Origin: Adiantum capillus-veneris | Taxonomy: Eukaryota > Streptophyta > Polypodiopsida > Polypodiales > Pteridaceae | Reading direction: 5' to 3' | Length of the DNA: 64,000 nt | NCBI GenBank assembly: GCA_014529385.2 | Contig: CM043948.1 | Span: 22,965,451-23,029,450, forward strand | Shown: piece by piece, positions 13,901 to 24,412 of the stretch | Layout: each line of letters begins with the position of its first letter | Numbering within the stretch: position 1 is the stretch's first letter | Made by a program: the position numbers and the translations under genes | Notes under the pieces: model-generated | The model's database searches: none | What the model was told of the DNA's origin: nothing | What the model saw: the letters and a program-made list of their open reading frames with translations, nothing else

Positions 13901-16900
13901 GAATAGGGAGCGCGAAGCCACGAAGACCAACCTACTGTGAAGCCAAAAACCTGCTCATTGCCTCAGCATAGAAGACAAAGAGGAAGGGGGCAAGAGGGCA
14001 GCCCTGTTTGACCGAATGTGTGAGCATGAAAGGATCTCCTCTAACTCTTGCCAAAAGTACCTGACTGTGTGCCTGTCTGTAAAGAGGTGACACACCTCTG
14101 ATCCATGCATCTGAGAAGCCCATCCTGCGTAAAGTGCCCTTCAAAAAAGTCCCAGTCAACTCTATCGTAGGCCTTCTCAAAATCGAGAAGAAGTATCACC
14201 AGATCCTCACCACGGAGGCGTGCGAGGGCAGATGCCTCCTAGAACGTGAAGATGTTGTCAAGGATACTACGCTTTCTGACAAAACATGTCTGTGTCCCAT
14301 TTATGATGCTCTCTAGAAGTGGCTGAATCCTCAAACTCATAGCCTTGGCGAGAATTTTGTAGGCTGAGTTGAGGATGGTGATGGGCCACCACTGTCGAAT
14401 CTCATCCAAGGAGCCACCCCCCTTGGGAATGAGGTAAATTTGGCCTTCACTCCAGCTGTCAGGCATCTCTCTTGTGTGTAGAATGTACTGAAAAGCGCTG
14501 CAAAGATTTGAGCCAAGCAAGTCCCAGTACTCTAAGAAGAAGCTGGGAATCAAACGATCCTCACTTGGACAGCTACCACAGGAATTGCTATGAGGGCCGC
14601 GTGGATCTCCTCTCACTGAAGAGGCAACTCAAGCCTCTGGCATATCTCCTCTGTCACAGGACAAGGCATCTATGTCCACACCTTCTCCCTGCATGCAGCT
14701 TGACGCTCTGACCGAGGCTCTGCTGCCAGCAGGTCACGATAAAAATCGGCGGAAATTGCACGCATGTCCTCTGGTTTTGAAGCAACTGACCCGTCAGGCC
14801 TCCTCAACTCGGGGCCCCACTGTCTCAAAGAAAGACCTTGTCACTTTGTCACTCACCTGGGTCCATTGAGATGCCTGTCGATGAAAAGCAAACTCCTGGC
14901 CCCTCTCCTCTATGCTAGCAAGCTCCTGGCGAACCTGCTGCAACTGCTCCTCCATCCAAGGACTTTCTGGGTGCTGCTGCATCCTCTGCAAGGAGGCAAC
15001 GCCCTGTCGGAGAGGCTGCTCCTCTCGCACTGCAACCAGGCGGGTCGTAGACTCCTGGAGAAATAGCTGACTAAGATGAGCAAGTCCAGAGGCAACTCTG
15101 TCAGCAGGAGAGTCTTGCAAGTCTAAGCGCTTTGTCCAAAGAGCCACCACTCGCTCTCTGAGCGCAGAGTCTAGCAAGACCCTCTCAGGGATCGGAAGCA
15201 TCGTGCTCCCCCTCCTTTGTCTATGTGTCACTGTGAGGATCACTGGTGCATGGTCCGAAAAAGAAGTCCCAACCAGAATGCAAACTGACCCACCCATGTC
15301 ACAAAAATGGTCATTAGTGTAGAAGCGACCTATCCGAGTTAGATTCACTCCTCCCACTTTGCGATCCAAAGAGAGAAGGCCAAGCTACTGTCTGGAGGCC
15401 TCACAAAGCTAGAGTGCTGGCACACATCAGAAACCCGCATAGTCATAGATAACCTCTCTCAAGCTGCCAACTCAACTCCATGCACAATAGTATGGCTACC
15501 TCTAATCGTGTCAGAGAGGTCCTCCAACATGTGAAGTCACCCCCAATGCACCATTGTTCTGCCTGCTGCGGCAGAGACTCTACAATATGAGACCAAAACT
15601 CTGCACGTGCACTCGCCACATTGGGTGCATAGATGTTTAGGAAGCCCGTGAGGCAACCCTCAACCTGCATAGTGATCCACTGAGCCTTGCCTGGCACAAT
15701 AATCCCTCTGCCCACAATGGCCTGTTGCAAAGAATCCACAATAATCATACATACCCCACCCTTGATGCCTCCAGGTCCAAATGCAGCGGACCAAAACGTC
15801 TCATAGCGACCATGAAAAATCTGACCACACCGTCTAATGCGACCTCACAAAGATGATGCTCCTGTAGCATAAGAATGTCAATCTCACCACCCACAAGGCA
15901 TCTCTAAAGCTCTTGACGCAGCCGACCCCGCTGAGGCTGAAACTGGGGCCCTCCTTAAACCTTGCACATTCCATGAGATGATCCTCATGGAGTCGGTGGG
16001 AGAAAACAGCTGCTGCCACAACAACTGTTTTCTTCCACAACAGCCAACCTCGCTATCTTTGAGGCCGGTTTGGATGGGGAGTAATCCGCATCTGAACGAC
16101 CTCTAGACAAGCACAAAAGAAGTCACTGTCCCGCACGAGCCCAAGCCGAGCGTGCAGCCCGAAGGGCTACATCCTCTGTGCAAGAATCCTCATTTTCAAA
16201 TACATAAGTGGGAGGGCTCTGAGTGTCAGTAAACAAGTGCACCACAATGTGCATGCAACCTACTGCATCCGGAGGCGTCACGCTGAACTCGGGCAGAGGC
16301 CAAAGTGTCTGCACCAAATCTGTCACCCTTAAGTCCCCTATGTGGTGTGAGAACTCAGTAGCGTGAGTCTAGAGCCAGTCAAGAACTGTGTGCTGGGTCC
16401 ACTCTGTGTGATCCCTACCGCAGAACGAGAAGGAGAAACCCACTACTGTGTCCAAAGCCTCAATTCCTCTAGCTGCAAGAAAGAGGACATGGACTCGAAA
16501 GCAAGCCTCCTCTAGGTCAGGAGAAGAGTCACCTAGAAACCGAGTGAAACTGTAGTCGAAGAAGTCCGAGCATTTGTGAATGTCAAAGCTAGTCAAACCT
16601 CTAGGGACTGTTGCAAAAGGAGAAGTCTGCACCAAAAAAGGCGGCCTCAAGTGGGTCCCTCTTAATCCACACGGCTCGTAGCGAAAGCACTACGAAGAGA
16701 TTGCCTTGCGGCAGACGCGTGTCCAGTCCCCTGCGTCTGGGAAGGAGTGGTGGAGGGGTCGGGAGATGAGTCTGTGGATCCGACCGGGAGAAAGGGGGGA
16801 CGGGAGGCAAAGGTGGAGGTGGAGGTGGGGGGGGGGGAGGAGGCGGGGGAGACGGAACGGTAGCGTCTGAGGGAGGAGGAGGTGGAGGTGGAGGAACTGA

Positions 16901-17567
16901 AGTGGACGGGGCCTCTTCAGGCGGGTCCTGTGGGTCAAAACGGCTCCCTGTCGGAACCCAGTGCTGTTGAGTTGTAGAAGGTCGGCCACCAGGAGGAGCA
17001 GTGGGGCGAGCCCTCTTTTGTCGGCGGCGGCTAGGAAACTGCTGCCAACCGTTAGCTGTCTCATCGCTTGTCTCACCCGGGGTACCTGCCTGTGCGTCTC
17101 GTGTGTCTGGCTGTTGGGCATGCTCAGCCTTGGTAGGCTGCGCCTGCGCTGTGGGTCGAGGTCTCCTGCGAGGACAGGCCTTAGCCGAATGGCTCATCTG
17201 TCTGCAAATGAAACACTGATTCGGGAGGCCCGAATACTCCACGCTCTGACGGAACCAACCCCCACTTACCCTTGGGAGTAGGATGACCTTTGGGGGAGAA
17301 TGGGTGTTCTGAACCACAACACGTATTGTGGGGATGCCGGCCGCCTTGGCAGCTACAAAGGCTGCCGTGCGAGGTGTCTCCAGGACAGTCCCAATCTCTG
17401 AGCCTATCTTGAACAAAAGTGGCAGGTAGTCCCTCCTCAAACCGGGAAAGCAGACGGAGATGGGCAGGTCTGCCTCCTCTACCAGAACATCTATAGCTAG
17501 ATCGAAAACAATGCCTCCACTGTCGAAAGTGGGTCGAACTGCTCTGAGGTTGGGGCGGGCCCGGGGA

Positions 17568-17606
<39 letters not shown>

Positions 17607-17777
17607 GCAATGCTTGGGGCTGGCTGCGCGCTGTGCTGATGCACGCTGGTGCTGAATGCAGGCAGTGGGCGGGCAGGACAAGGCAGGGCAGGCAGCGCGA
17701 GGGAGGCGGGCTGCTGTGCGCTGGTGCTGAGTGAGGGAAGCGGGCGGGCATGGCAGGGCAGGCAGCGCGAGGGAGGC

Positions 17778-17814
<37 letters not shown>

Positions 17815-19134
17815 GCAAGGTTTCTCCCTTCTATGGGAAAATATTCCCTTGTGTGTTAGTATTACATCGACTTTTCTTTTATAATTTGATGATGCATTCT
17901 TTACTTCTAATGTTCATCCGATTTTCCTTTTCACTTATTTGGGATGTCCTTTCGATTAAAAAAAAGTAACAATCGTGTTTTCAAGAAGTGCACACTTGCA
18001 AGGGCATGCTTGAAACATTTCTAGCTTCTCTACTTGCAACAATGTGCTTGAAACACTCGCAAGAACATTTCTCTACTGCAAGAAGGTAAGCTTTGCCCTC
18101 CTACCTACCAACAAGTATATTCTGACCAAACACAAAGAACATCCATGAATATCGGTACTAAGAGCCACAATTGTAAGGGCAATTTGTGCTTTTGTACATC
18201 ACCCTTGGCTACTCCACCAGTAGATTACCTCTCAAATGGAACACATAGTACAACACCTTCTCTTTCACTACCTAATGTAATACCACTCTTGAAGCTCTCT
18301 TTGATTTGCTTCTTCGTTTTGTGTAAAGGCAGGGCTGTATTACCAAGTACTATGGGTCCTTGAGGATGCTTGAGTCAGCTTGTCCTCAAAGGGTCGTACA
18401 AATCAAAACATATGTAATTAGCGTATCAATCAGGCAAGGGAGACTAGGGACATTTTTCTATCTTTGGGTTATTACCTAACACTAAAGGAGCTATAGCAAT
18501 ACACCCTTTTGGGGGGTGCCTATGGTAATCATTGCTCAGCTGTGAGGAAGTCTTCAAGGACAGGTCAACTTGGTAATGGCAATGCTACACTCCCCTTGGC
18601 TACTCTATTTAAACAGGAGAGCTTCCTTCAGCTATGGATGTGGGTATCTTAGTCCCTTCCTCAGATTTCTCTAAGCACTGAATATAGGAAAACTCAATGA
18701 TTAACTACTAATAATTTCGTTTGTATGACTGGAACATCCATGTTTGATTTTGTTCTACACTGTTACGGATGGATAAGTAACTTGTTTGTCATTGGTCAAT
18801 TGCTCTGAAACTATATGGCTTAATTTATTTTTAGGTAGCAAATTCACTTTAATGGATGTAGTTTTTTTATGTGCGCGCCTTTTAATTGTGTGCATATGTA
18901 GTAGAGAGTTTTCTTTTTTTTTTTTTTTTTGGCATGCTTTGTCAAACCTGCTTGTTCACCTGCACCCTTAGCATGAACTGGACTTTGAGGGGCAGGGCGT
19001 TACTATGAGCAGACCCTTCTTGTCACGCCTTTACCTTTCCAAAAATGCAAGAGCATCTGGAAAGAGACACTGAAGGGTATACAGTGATGCCAATTGTTTG
19101 TATGTTTCCACAGGAAAAGATGGGCCAAAGTTGA
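7916..19134 (+). CDS. VIR: VIRILIZER C-terminal half (m6A writer subunit), 5' partial
   Basis: VIR is the large scaffold of the nuclear m6A mRNA methyltransferase complex (with MTA/METTL3, MTB, FIP37/WTAP and HAKAI). Exons, all with GT-AG borders, are 7916-8235, 8307-8463, 8677-10108, 10186-11003, 11097-11168 and 19114-19134. Joined, they give 939 codons and a TGA with no frame break. The first two and the start of the third encode Leu-rich helical (armadillo-like) sequence. A disordered region follows with the hallmark block [20 protein letters not shown] (about 9151-9210), a second [15 protein letters not shown] at 9297, then Pro-rich runs. The C-terminal helix [21 protein letters not shown] is completed by EKMGQS-stop in the last exon. 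Plant VIR is around 2000 residues, so roughly the N-terminal half lies upstream. The frame is intact, so the gene looks functional. Exact 5' limits cannot be seen. Confidence 0.93.
12038..15988 (-). pseudogene. LINE-B ORF2 (APE endonuclease-RT), copy 1
   Basis: Starts MRIISWNVQ at 15988, the typical first strand of an APE endonuclease. Other endonuclease blocks include [16 protein letters not shown] (about 15620). RT blocks are [20 protein letters not shown] (about 14370), [10 protein letters not shown] and the catalytic FTDD at 13863-13874. RT thumb and C-terminal sequence follows to a stop at 12038. The active-site FTDD is kept, but a stop lies four codons further on and several frames are needed. 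The zinc-binding RT-associated domain seen in copy 2 is missing through a deletion at 12346-12350. Confidence 0.85.
17569..17605. repeat. Poly-G tract inside LINE-B ORF1
   Basis: An uninterrupted run of about 37 G on +, coding for poly-Pro on the element strand. A second run of about 34 G is at 17779-17812. Tract length is prone to assembly error. Confidence 0.9.
17640..17778. repeat. Two ~70-bp direct repeats between the G tracts
   Basis: Two units share GCTGGTGCTGA, then GGGCGGGCA and GGCAGGGCAGGCAGCGCGAG. They encode the alternating Ala/Pro/Ser/Leu stretch of the odd ORF1 N-terminus, suggesting local amplification together with the G tracts. Confidence 0.7.
17819..19113. other. AT-rich intron remainder, no gene recognised
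   Basis: Contains a T-run at 18911-18930 and short frames only. The frame at 18145-18363 has [14 protein letters not shown], which resembles the copia protease/pre-integrase junction, too short to call. Confidence 0.5.
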
Positions 19135-20085
19135 TGGAGATTCCGAATTTCTAAGCTTTCTGGTGAGGGAAGGTGACATGGTGGTCGGGAGCCCTGGTGT
19201 CCATTGTGCTCGTTATCACTTTGCAAGTCTTAATGAGGCTGTTTCGACATATAAAACACAGAGGTACGCAAACTTCGCTTACAAGCACTTGCACCCTTCC
19301 ATACTTTGGCGCTTTTCAAAGTTCAGATCAGTTGTCGAGAGAGGGCTCAACTGTTAAATCAATGACCTGAATTTAAGGCTGAGCTGCTCAAGTTGCAAAA
19401 ACAGGTGAGTGTAAGGTGCAGTGTGAAGGAGGATGTCGGAGATTGAGGGGATATGACTCTGGCATGGTTTAACGAATCCATGTTTGGCTTGGAGTTGTTT
19501 GAAATCCTACTTTCAGGGTATGATGACTGTCTGCCTTGGTTATGTCCTCATTATGTGCAGCTTAGCTGTGATTAAATTACTGCTTTGTACACAAACGATG
19601 ATGTTTGCAATGTCAGCAGCGGGTTCAGGTTAACTTAGAGAGCTGTCGCTGTCCTATCTTATCATCAGCTGGAAGTATTGAGTTCTGTGTCCTTATCAGA
19701 GGGAAGCCAGTCCCAAGTTTTAATTATGTGGACTTTTGATGGACAGATTCTTTGGCAGCAAACGAAGGGTATGGAGTGTACTTGGTGGGCTTCATCTGCA
19801 GCACTTAATGGGCTTGTGAGATATCTGAAAGCGCCTATATTGAAGTTATGTATTTTTGCCATGAAAGGGGCATTTTCTAAAATCTGCTGCCTCTTCCTTT
19901 CCGATAAACAGAGAGACCCGGCCTGGTCTTTGCACATATAATTGTCTAAAATGTGTCTCATACTGAGATGAAAGTAATTTTGCATTATGTATATTGCATC
20001 AAATTGAAAAGTTAAAAGTCAGTCAAGGCTCAACCCTTTTTGATTCTTTAAAGGTGTTGGGACTTTGAGTTTCTATGAAATATGG

Positions 20086-20087
<2 letters not shown>
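19135..20087 (+). other. VIR 3' UTR and flank
   Basis: This follows the VIR stop at 19132-19134. No conserved frame fits. The frame at 19094-19357 crosses the acceptor and is not homologous to anything I know. A strong donor-like AACAG|GTGAGTG occurs at about 19411, so 3' UTR splicing is possible. No clear AATAAA was seen, and AT-rich sequence at 19960-20010 could serve for polyadenylation. Confidence 0.45.

Positions 20088-20146
<59 letters not shown>
20088..20146. repeat. (GA)n tract at LINE-A 3' end
   Basis: A pure GA tract next to AAATGAAATGTTTTATTAACG. A second shorter GAGAGAGA precedes the duplicated 3' end at about 20202. Confidence 0.95.
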
Positions 20147-20149
<3 letters not shown>

Positions 20150-20633
20150 GAAATGTTTTATTAACGTCTTCAAAAGGCCAAAGTGAAATATGGAAGGAGT
20201 GAGAGAGAGAAATGAAATGAAATGAAATGTTTTATTAACGTCTTCAAAAGGCCAAAGTGACCTATGAGAACAAAAAGTTACAATTGGTGAATCTGATACA
20301 ATGTGTGAGTACAGAAAGTATAAAGAACTGAAAAAACTGAAGCTGAAACGAAATAGGGGTAATGGGGTGAAGGCTGATATAATGGGTTAGCTGATACAAA
20401 GCTAATACAAAGATGGATACAGATCACTAGTGATACAAATGAGATACAAATCATCAGAGGTAGGCGGGTCAAGCTTGGATGAAATCCCTCATTGGTCGCT
20501 GCCGAATCTCGTCAATATCCTCTATGGTCAATACTCTGACTGGTCGTCTCGCATGTCGAGCTATGATAATCTGGATCCTCAGTTGCCACCTCCGTCGATG
20601 ATGTGAGGCCCTCCGTGGTCGTGGGCGCCTGGA

Positions 20634-21080
20634 TTACGTCTTTAAGTGTTGGTGTGCAGGGAATTGCGACTTTGTGAAGGACAAGAGAGCAAAAAGCAAA
20701 AGCACTGTGTTTGAAATCAAAGGCAACTTTCTAGGTTTAAAGTACCAGTTCAATTAAGCTGTGCGAGTCCATATATGAAGCTAAGATCTGGTGGAGTTTT
20801 GGGAAATGCAATTTTCTTAGGAGAAAATAGGAGCAGAGCATCCACAGAGGAGAGCATAGATCAAGGAAGACCATTAGAAACTATTACGAAAGAAGTGACA
20901 GACACTTATTCCGACTCAAGCTCAGATATGTCTTCTTTTTCAACTCAATCAAGAACTTGGACCTCTCTCGCGTGAAGCTAGGTAGGGTTTGCCAAATGTG
21001 GTGATGCCAAGATGCGGTGGTAGCCGAGCCACAGGTGGTGGTGCAAGTGTTGCCGAGCCACAGGTGGTGCAAGTGTTGCC
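20634..21080. other. Unknown ~450-bp insert in LINE-A ORF2
   Basis: LINE sequence is interrupted after GGGCGCCTGGA and resumes at CCTAGCTCAATGGCTCG. The insert holds a 66-codon + frame (20775-20975) starting MKLRSG, a start seen in some LTR-retrotransposon gag leaders, followed by an acidic Ser-rich tail. At 21020-21080 there is a ~33-bp tandem duplication with GCCGAGCCACAGGTGGT. Family unknown. Confidence 0.5.
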
Positions 21081-22012
21081 TAGCTCAATGGCTCGATCAA
21101 TCAGCGTACCTTTGGTGTGGGTGGGATCTGAGATCTGTTGTGATGAGTACTACTCTAGCTGTCTCCTGGCTGGTGTAAAGAAGTCTGTGATCTGTCTCAG
21201 ACTGGCTCTCCCATGATGTCCTCAGCGAGCTCTCTCTATGTCTACGCAGCTCTAGTAGAAACAATCCAAGACATCTCTGATCCTCGTATCTTATGACTCT
21301 AGAAAATGGTCCAAAACCCTCTTTGAACAGATAGTGGAAGCGGCCTCGTATCTCATAGTACATCGGGCAGTGACATGTCTTTGGCTCTAGGCGACATAAA
21401 TGACATATCCTAGCCTCTGTTGGTACCCCTCAAATCGGCCAATCTCAATTTGAAGCTGATGTGAGGATGTATGTATGTGCCCAATAGCACACCGTATCCC
21501 ATGAGATAAGTGTGTATCCATGTATGCAGGCCTAGTTACAAAACCGTCTTCCGTGAGTTGAAGAAGATGCTCTCTATAGAAATCCATCTTCGTGCCCAAC
21601 TCCTGTGCCCACTGCATCCATGTGCTCCTAGTATCTAGTTGAATCAGATCCTGTCACTTGACGTATGAGTCTGGTGGTCTTTGTCGGTGTGAGAGATAGG
21701 GAGGGTGCATCCAAGGAGTACTAGAACGGAGGCAATCTATCCATGTTGAAACCATGTGACTGAAACCATGATGTCATTGCCCATATCAGCATGCTGTGTC
21801 ACCCTGTAGTGCTAGTTGTCAGGATGACTCCAAGGCTAGCCGAGCGTATCCGTTTGTGGGAAGGTCCCATACACTGTGTATTAAGCATACTGATCTAGTC
21901 AATGCTTCTACCACGAGGGGTGGGTTGCTAGCTCTACTTGGATAATCTCACGTGGCACTGAGGCCTTAGCCCGTATCATCTGAGGAATCATAGAGACCAT
22001 AGGCCTCTCCAT

Positions 22013-22179
22013 CATAGTAACAGGGAATGGCCATTTTCATGTCCCCGTTCCCCGTTCCCATCCCAATTTTCCGTTCCGAATCCCTGTTCCGTGTTTCAAA
22101 CGTGAGTATCCGAAACAGGGAATGGCATTTCATGCATGTTGCCGTTCCCCGTTCCGAATTCCCGTTCCGGGTAACTATG
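22013..22179. mobile_element. hAT-like MITE 1 with 8-bp TSD
   Basis: 167 bp, ends CATAGTAACAGGGAA... and ...GGTAACTATG. Flanked by CTCTCCAT at 22005-22012 and 22180-22187. Interior made of repeated CCCGTTCC and its complement. No coding capacity. The 8-bp duplication suits the hAT superfamily. TIR sequence is close to that of MITE 2. Confidence 0.85.
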
Positions 22180-23323
22180 CTCTCCATACATCTCCATCCA
22201 TCCGTGCTGCCAAATTTGCCATAGTGGCCTACTGAGGGTTCCCATATCGAACTCCGTAAAGCATAGCTGAAGCCACTAGAGTGTCAAAAAGCCAGATCTT
22301 TGTTCACGGTTCGTGAAACCGAATCTACGAACCTCTCCAATCCTCCCAAGGCTGCATAGGCTCTCGTCAGTCTAGTCTCTACTGCTCTTCTCAATGAAAA
22401 CACCGGTCCACTGAATACTACCCCAAGATAGGTGTATGCATCTTTGTACTCCATTGTTTCCTGGCCGTACGTGAATGTGGGTGCTGACCTCCTGACCCAT
22501 TGTGATGTGGTGTTGAACACCATAACCTTGGTTTTCCCAACGTTGACAGACAATCCACTATCATGAGCAAATGTGTGCAAAGCATCCAAATGATGCTGCA
22601 TCCCCTCGAGAGAGTCAAAAATCAACACAATATCATTAGTGTATAGCAACATCGGAATCCTTGTCCCTGCTAGTTGAGCACCTCTACCTCCCTCTCGCTC
22701 TACATAGTCTGAGAACTCATCCACATACATCCCAAAGAGAGTTGGAGATAGGGGTCATGCCTACTTCACCTCGATGGTGGAGTGGACCATGTCAGACATA
22801 CCCTCAGTAGTGCGTACCTGCCCTACCACTGTCCTATATAAAGCCAAGATCCCCCAAATCATCTCTGTGGGCACACTAATGTCATGTAGTCTACGTATAA
22901 GTCTTGCTCCCAGTACTCTGTCAAAGGCTTTGCGGAAATCCACAAAGTTACAATAGATCCTCCTGTAATGGTGTCTACCATCTTTAGTCATAGCTCTGAG
23001 TGTCAGAATCTGGTCAAGAGTGGAGAAACCTCTCCTGAATCTTGCCTGCCCTGATGCTTGTATGCCCTTTCCTTCTGCCCATGTACTCATCTCGTTCTCA
23101 AGAATGGATGCGTACAACCTAGCCAAGGTGTGACCAACCATGATGGTGCGATAATTTTCGGGAATCATCACAATCATGGACATAATCCAAGTCTCAAGAA
23201 AACCTTTGTACATGGCTCGATTAAACATCATAGCAAGAAACTCTACAAGCTTATCTCTGGCAGGGATGAAGTGCTCTGCTACCAGACCATAATGATCATG
23301 TGCTCTCCTTGTCTTTATCTTTT

Positions 23324-23625
23324 CAATGGCTTTCCTTATCCTCTCAGCGGTAAAGAAAGTACATGTCTTTGGTTGGTGCGCTGCCTTGATGCTGTGTAGA
23401 CAGAAGTGGCATACTCCCCCGATGTCTCCAAGGAGGTGATGGTAGGTGGTGGTGAATGCTCATGGAATAGTCTCCAATGGCTTTCCTTATCCTCTCAGCG
23501 GTAAAGAAAGTACATGTCTTTGGTTGGTGCGCTGCCTTGATGCTGTGTAGACAGAAGTGGCATACTCCCCCGATGTCTCTAAGGAGGTGATGGTAGGTGG
23601 TGGTGAATGCTCATGGAATAGTCTC
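23324..23625. repeat. 151-bp tandem duplication in LINE-A
   Basis: 23324-23474 and 23475-23625 are copies with one visible mismatch (GATGTCTCC versus GATGTCTCT). Both lie in the ORF2 region before the RT. The near identity implies a recent event or an assembly artefact. Confidence 0.9.
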
Positions 23626-24412
23626 CATGCCTTGCTTGAGTCGTGACTCATAAACAGCTTATACAGATCCCGCTCTAGCTGAGATATATAAGCCCTTTTC
23701 TTTCATCCCTCTAGCCGGTGAAAGACAATCCACGATTGTCTATGTGTGGTAATACCCATGATCACCTCCCTTTGTAATCTTATCCTAGAGACAATCTACC
23801 TCTCCACGCCCACAAGAGGCTAAGAAGCCTAGGCCGTCTCTCTACACTCCTTATCATACTAGCTGTTCTGGGGCATGCTCCCAGATCGTCTACGTGTAGA
23901 CTGACTGTGGGGATATGGCTCATCTGTTGCATCATGGAGCGTCTCTGTCAGTATCTGAGTGAGCTCATCTAATGGCTGTCCTGGCTCCTAAGTGCATAGC
24001 TGCTTGTATATCTGATCCATGTACACAGAATCAGTCTCCGCATGAAGGTATACCGAGTGTGTGTGGAGACCTCTCCTAGTGAGGCTGTGCGCTGAATTGA
24101 AACGTGAGAGTGAAGACAAGATAGCATGATCAACTGCTCACCTGTGGCATGGACTGCCTAGGAGCTTGATGTTCTCAGAATAGAAAATGATGTCCCTCCC
24201 AGTGAAACTATCCTTAAAGGCACCTACATCAAGGCGTAGAGATCCATCACAGTTCTAGGTGGCCACCTTTTGATCTAGCCCCATAGGTCACACATCGTCA
24301 TGTGGAGCGTCGCTCCATTATCACGACCCTCCCATCTCTATAAAAAGTAGTCTTCCCTTTTTCCCTTGCCGCTCTAATCTCTGGCATTACCTCCTTCATA
24401 TGAGCAATCTGC

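Larger units (their letters stand above)
11893..17818 (-). mobile_element. LINE-B copy 1, nearly full length, in VIR intron
   Basis: On the minus strand the order is ORF1 (Pro-rich, zinc knuckle), ORF2 (endonuclease, RT, C-terminal part), a short 3' UTR and a poly(A) tail (12 T at 11893-11904 on +). The 3' end AAAGATC..CTCGG-poly(A) is the same as in copy 2 at 29863. Both ORFs carry many stops and frameshifts. The 5' end is set where the poly-G-rich ORF1 start meets unrelated AT-rich intron sequence. No clear target-site duplication was found. Confidence 0.85.
16325..17818 (-). pseudogene. LINE-B ORF1 (DUF4283-type gag, zinc knuckle), copy 1
   Basis: The frame at 16601-17818 has an abnormal N-terminus of poly-Pro and Ala/Pro repeats where copy 2 has a normal DUF4283 start, then the shared block [17 protein letters not shown] and a CCHC knuckle [14 protein letters not shown] (about 17190). 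A Pro-rich linker and the [13 protein letters not shown] region (16369-16650) follow. The N-terminal half of the DUF4283 domain has been replaced by G-tract-rich repeats. LINE gag-like ORF1 proteins bind the element RNA. Confidence 0.75.
11169..19113 (+). other. Last VIR intron, 7.9 kb, holding a LINE
   Basis: Donor CAG|GTTTCA and acceptor TTTCCACAG|GAAAAG. The preceding exon ends in phase 0 and the next gives the last six codons of VIR. Most of the length is LINE-B copy 1 (11893 to about 17818), antisense. The flanking intron sequence (11169-11892 and 17819-19113) is AT-rich with no gene that I recognise. A stretch at 18160-18290 reads weakly like a copia protease-region peptide. Confidence 0.85.
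20469..24297 (-). pseudogene. LINE-A ORF2 (endonuclease, RT, Cys/His C-terminus)
   Basis: The endonuclease region (24297 to about 23640) begins right after ORF1 and keeps SFTGRDIIFYSEN, where sister copy 27200-27450 has FETH. The catalytic Glu region is therefore altered. RT blocks are YRTIMVGHTLARLYASILE (about 23150), GQARFRRGFSTLDQ and YCNFVDFRKAFDRV. The active site reads YTND (22632-22643) instead of YADD. The C-terminal conserved part ends RQRPMRDFIQA-stop at 20469. There are many stops, a 151-bp tandem duplication, a MITE and an insert. Confidence 0.85.

Noticed and set aside
17181-17751. Poly-proline proteins in alternative frames
   Set aside because: Shadow frames of G tracts and repeats in LINE-B ORF1.
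19094-19357. 87-codon frame as a separate gene or VIR exon
   Set aside because: The VIR reading phase at the acceptor 19113 gives EKMGQS-stop, as expected for the VIR C-terminus. The longer frame is out of phase and unrecognised.
23324-23625. CRISPR-like or satellite array
   Set aside because: Only two 151-bp units, with no spacers and no further copies.
22284-24297. Intact LINE RT
   Set aside because: The catalytic site reads YTND and many stops are present, so this is a pseudogene.
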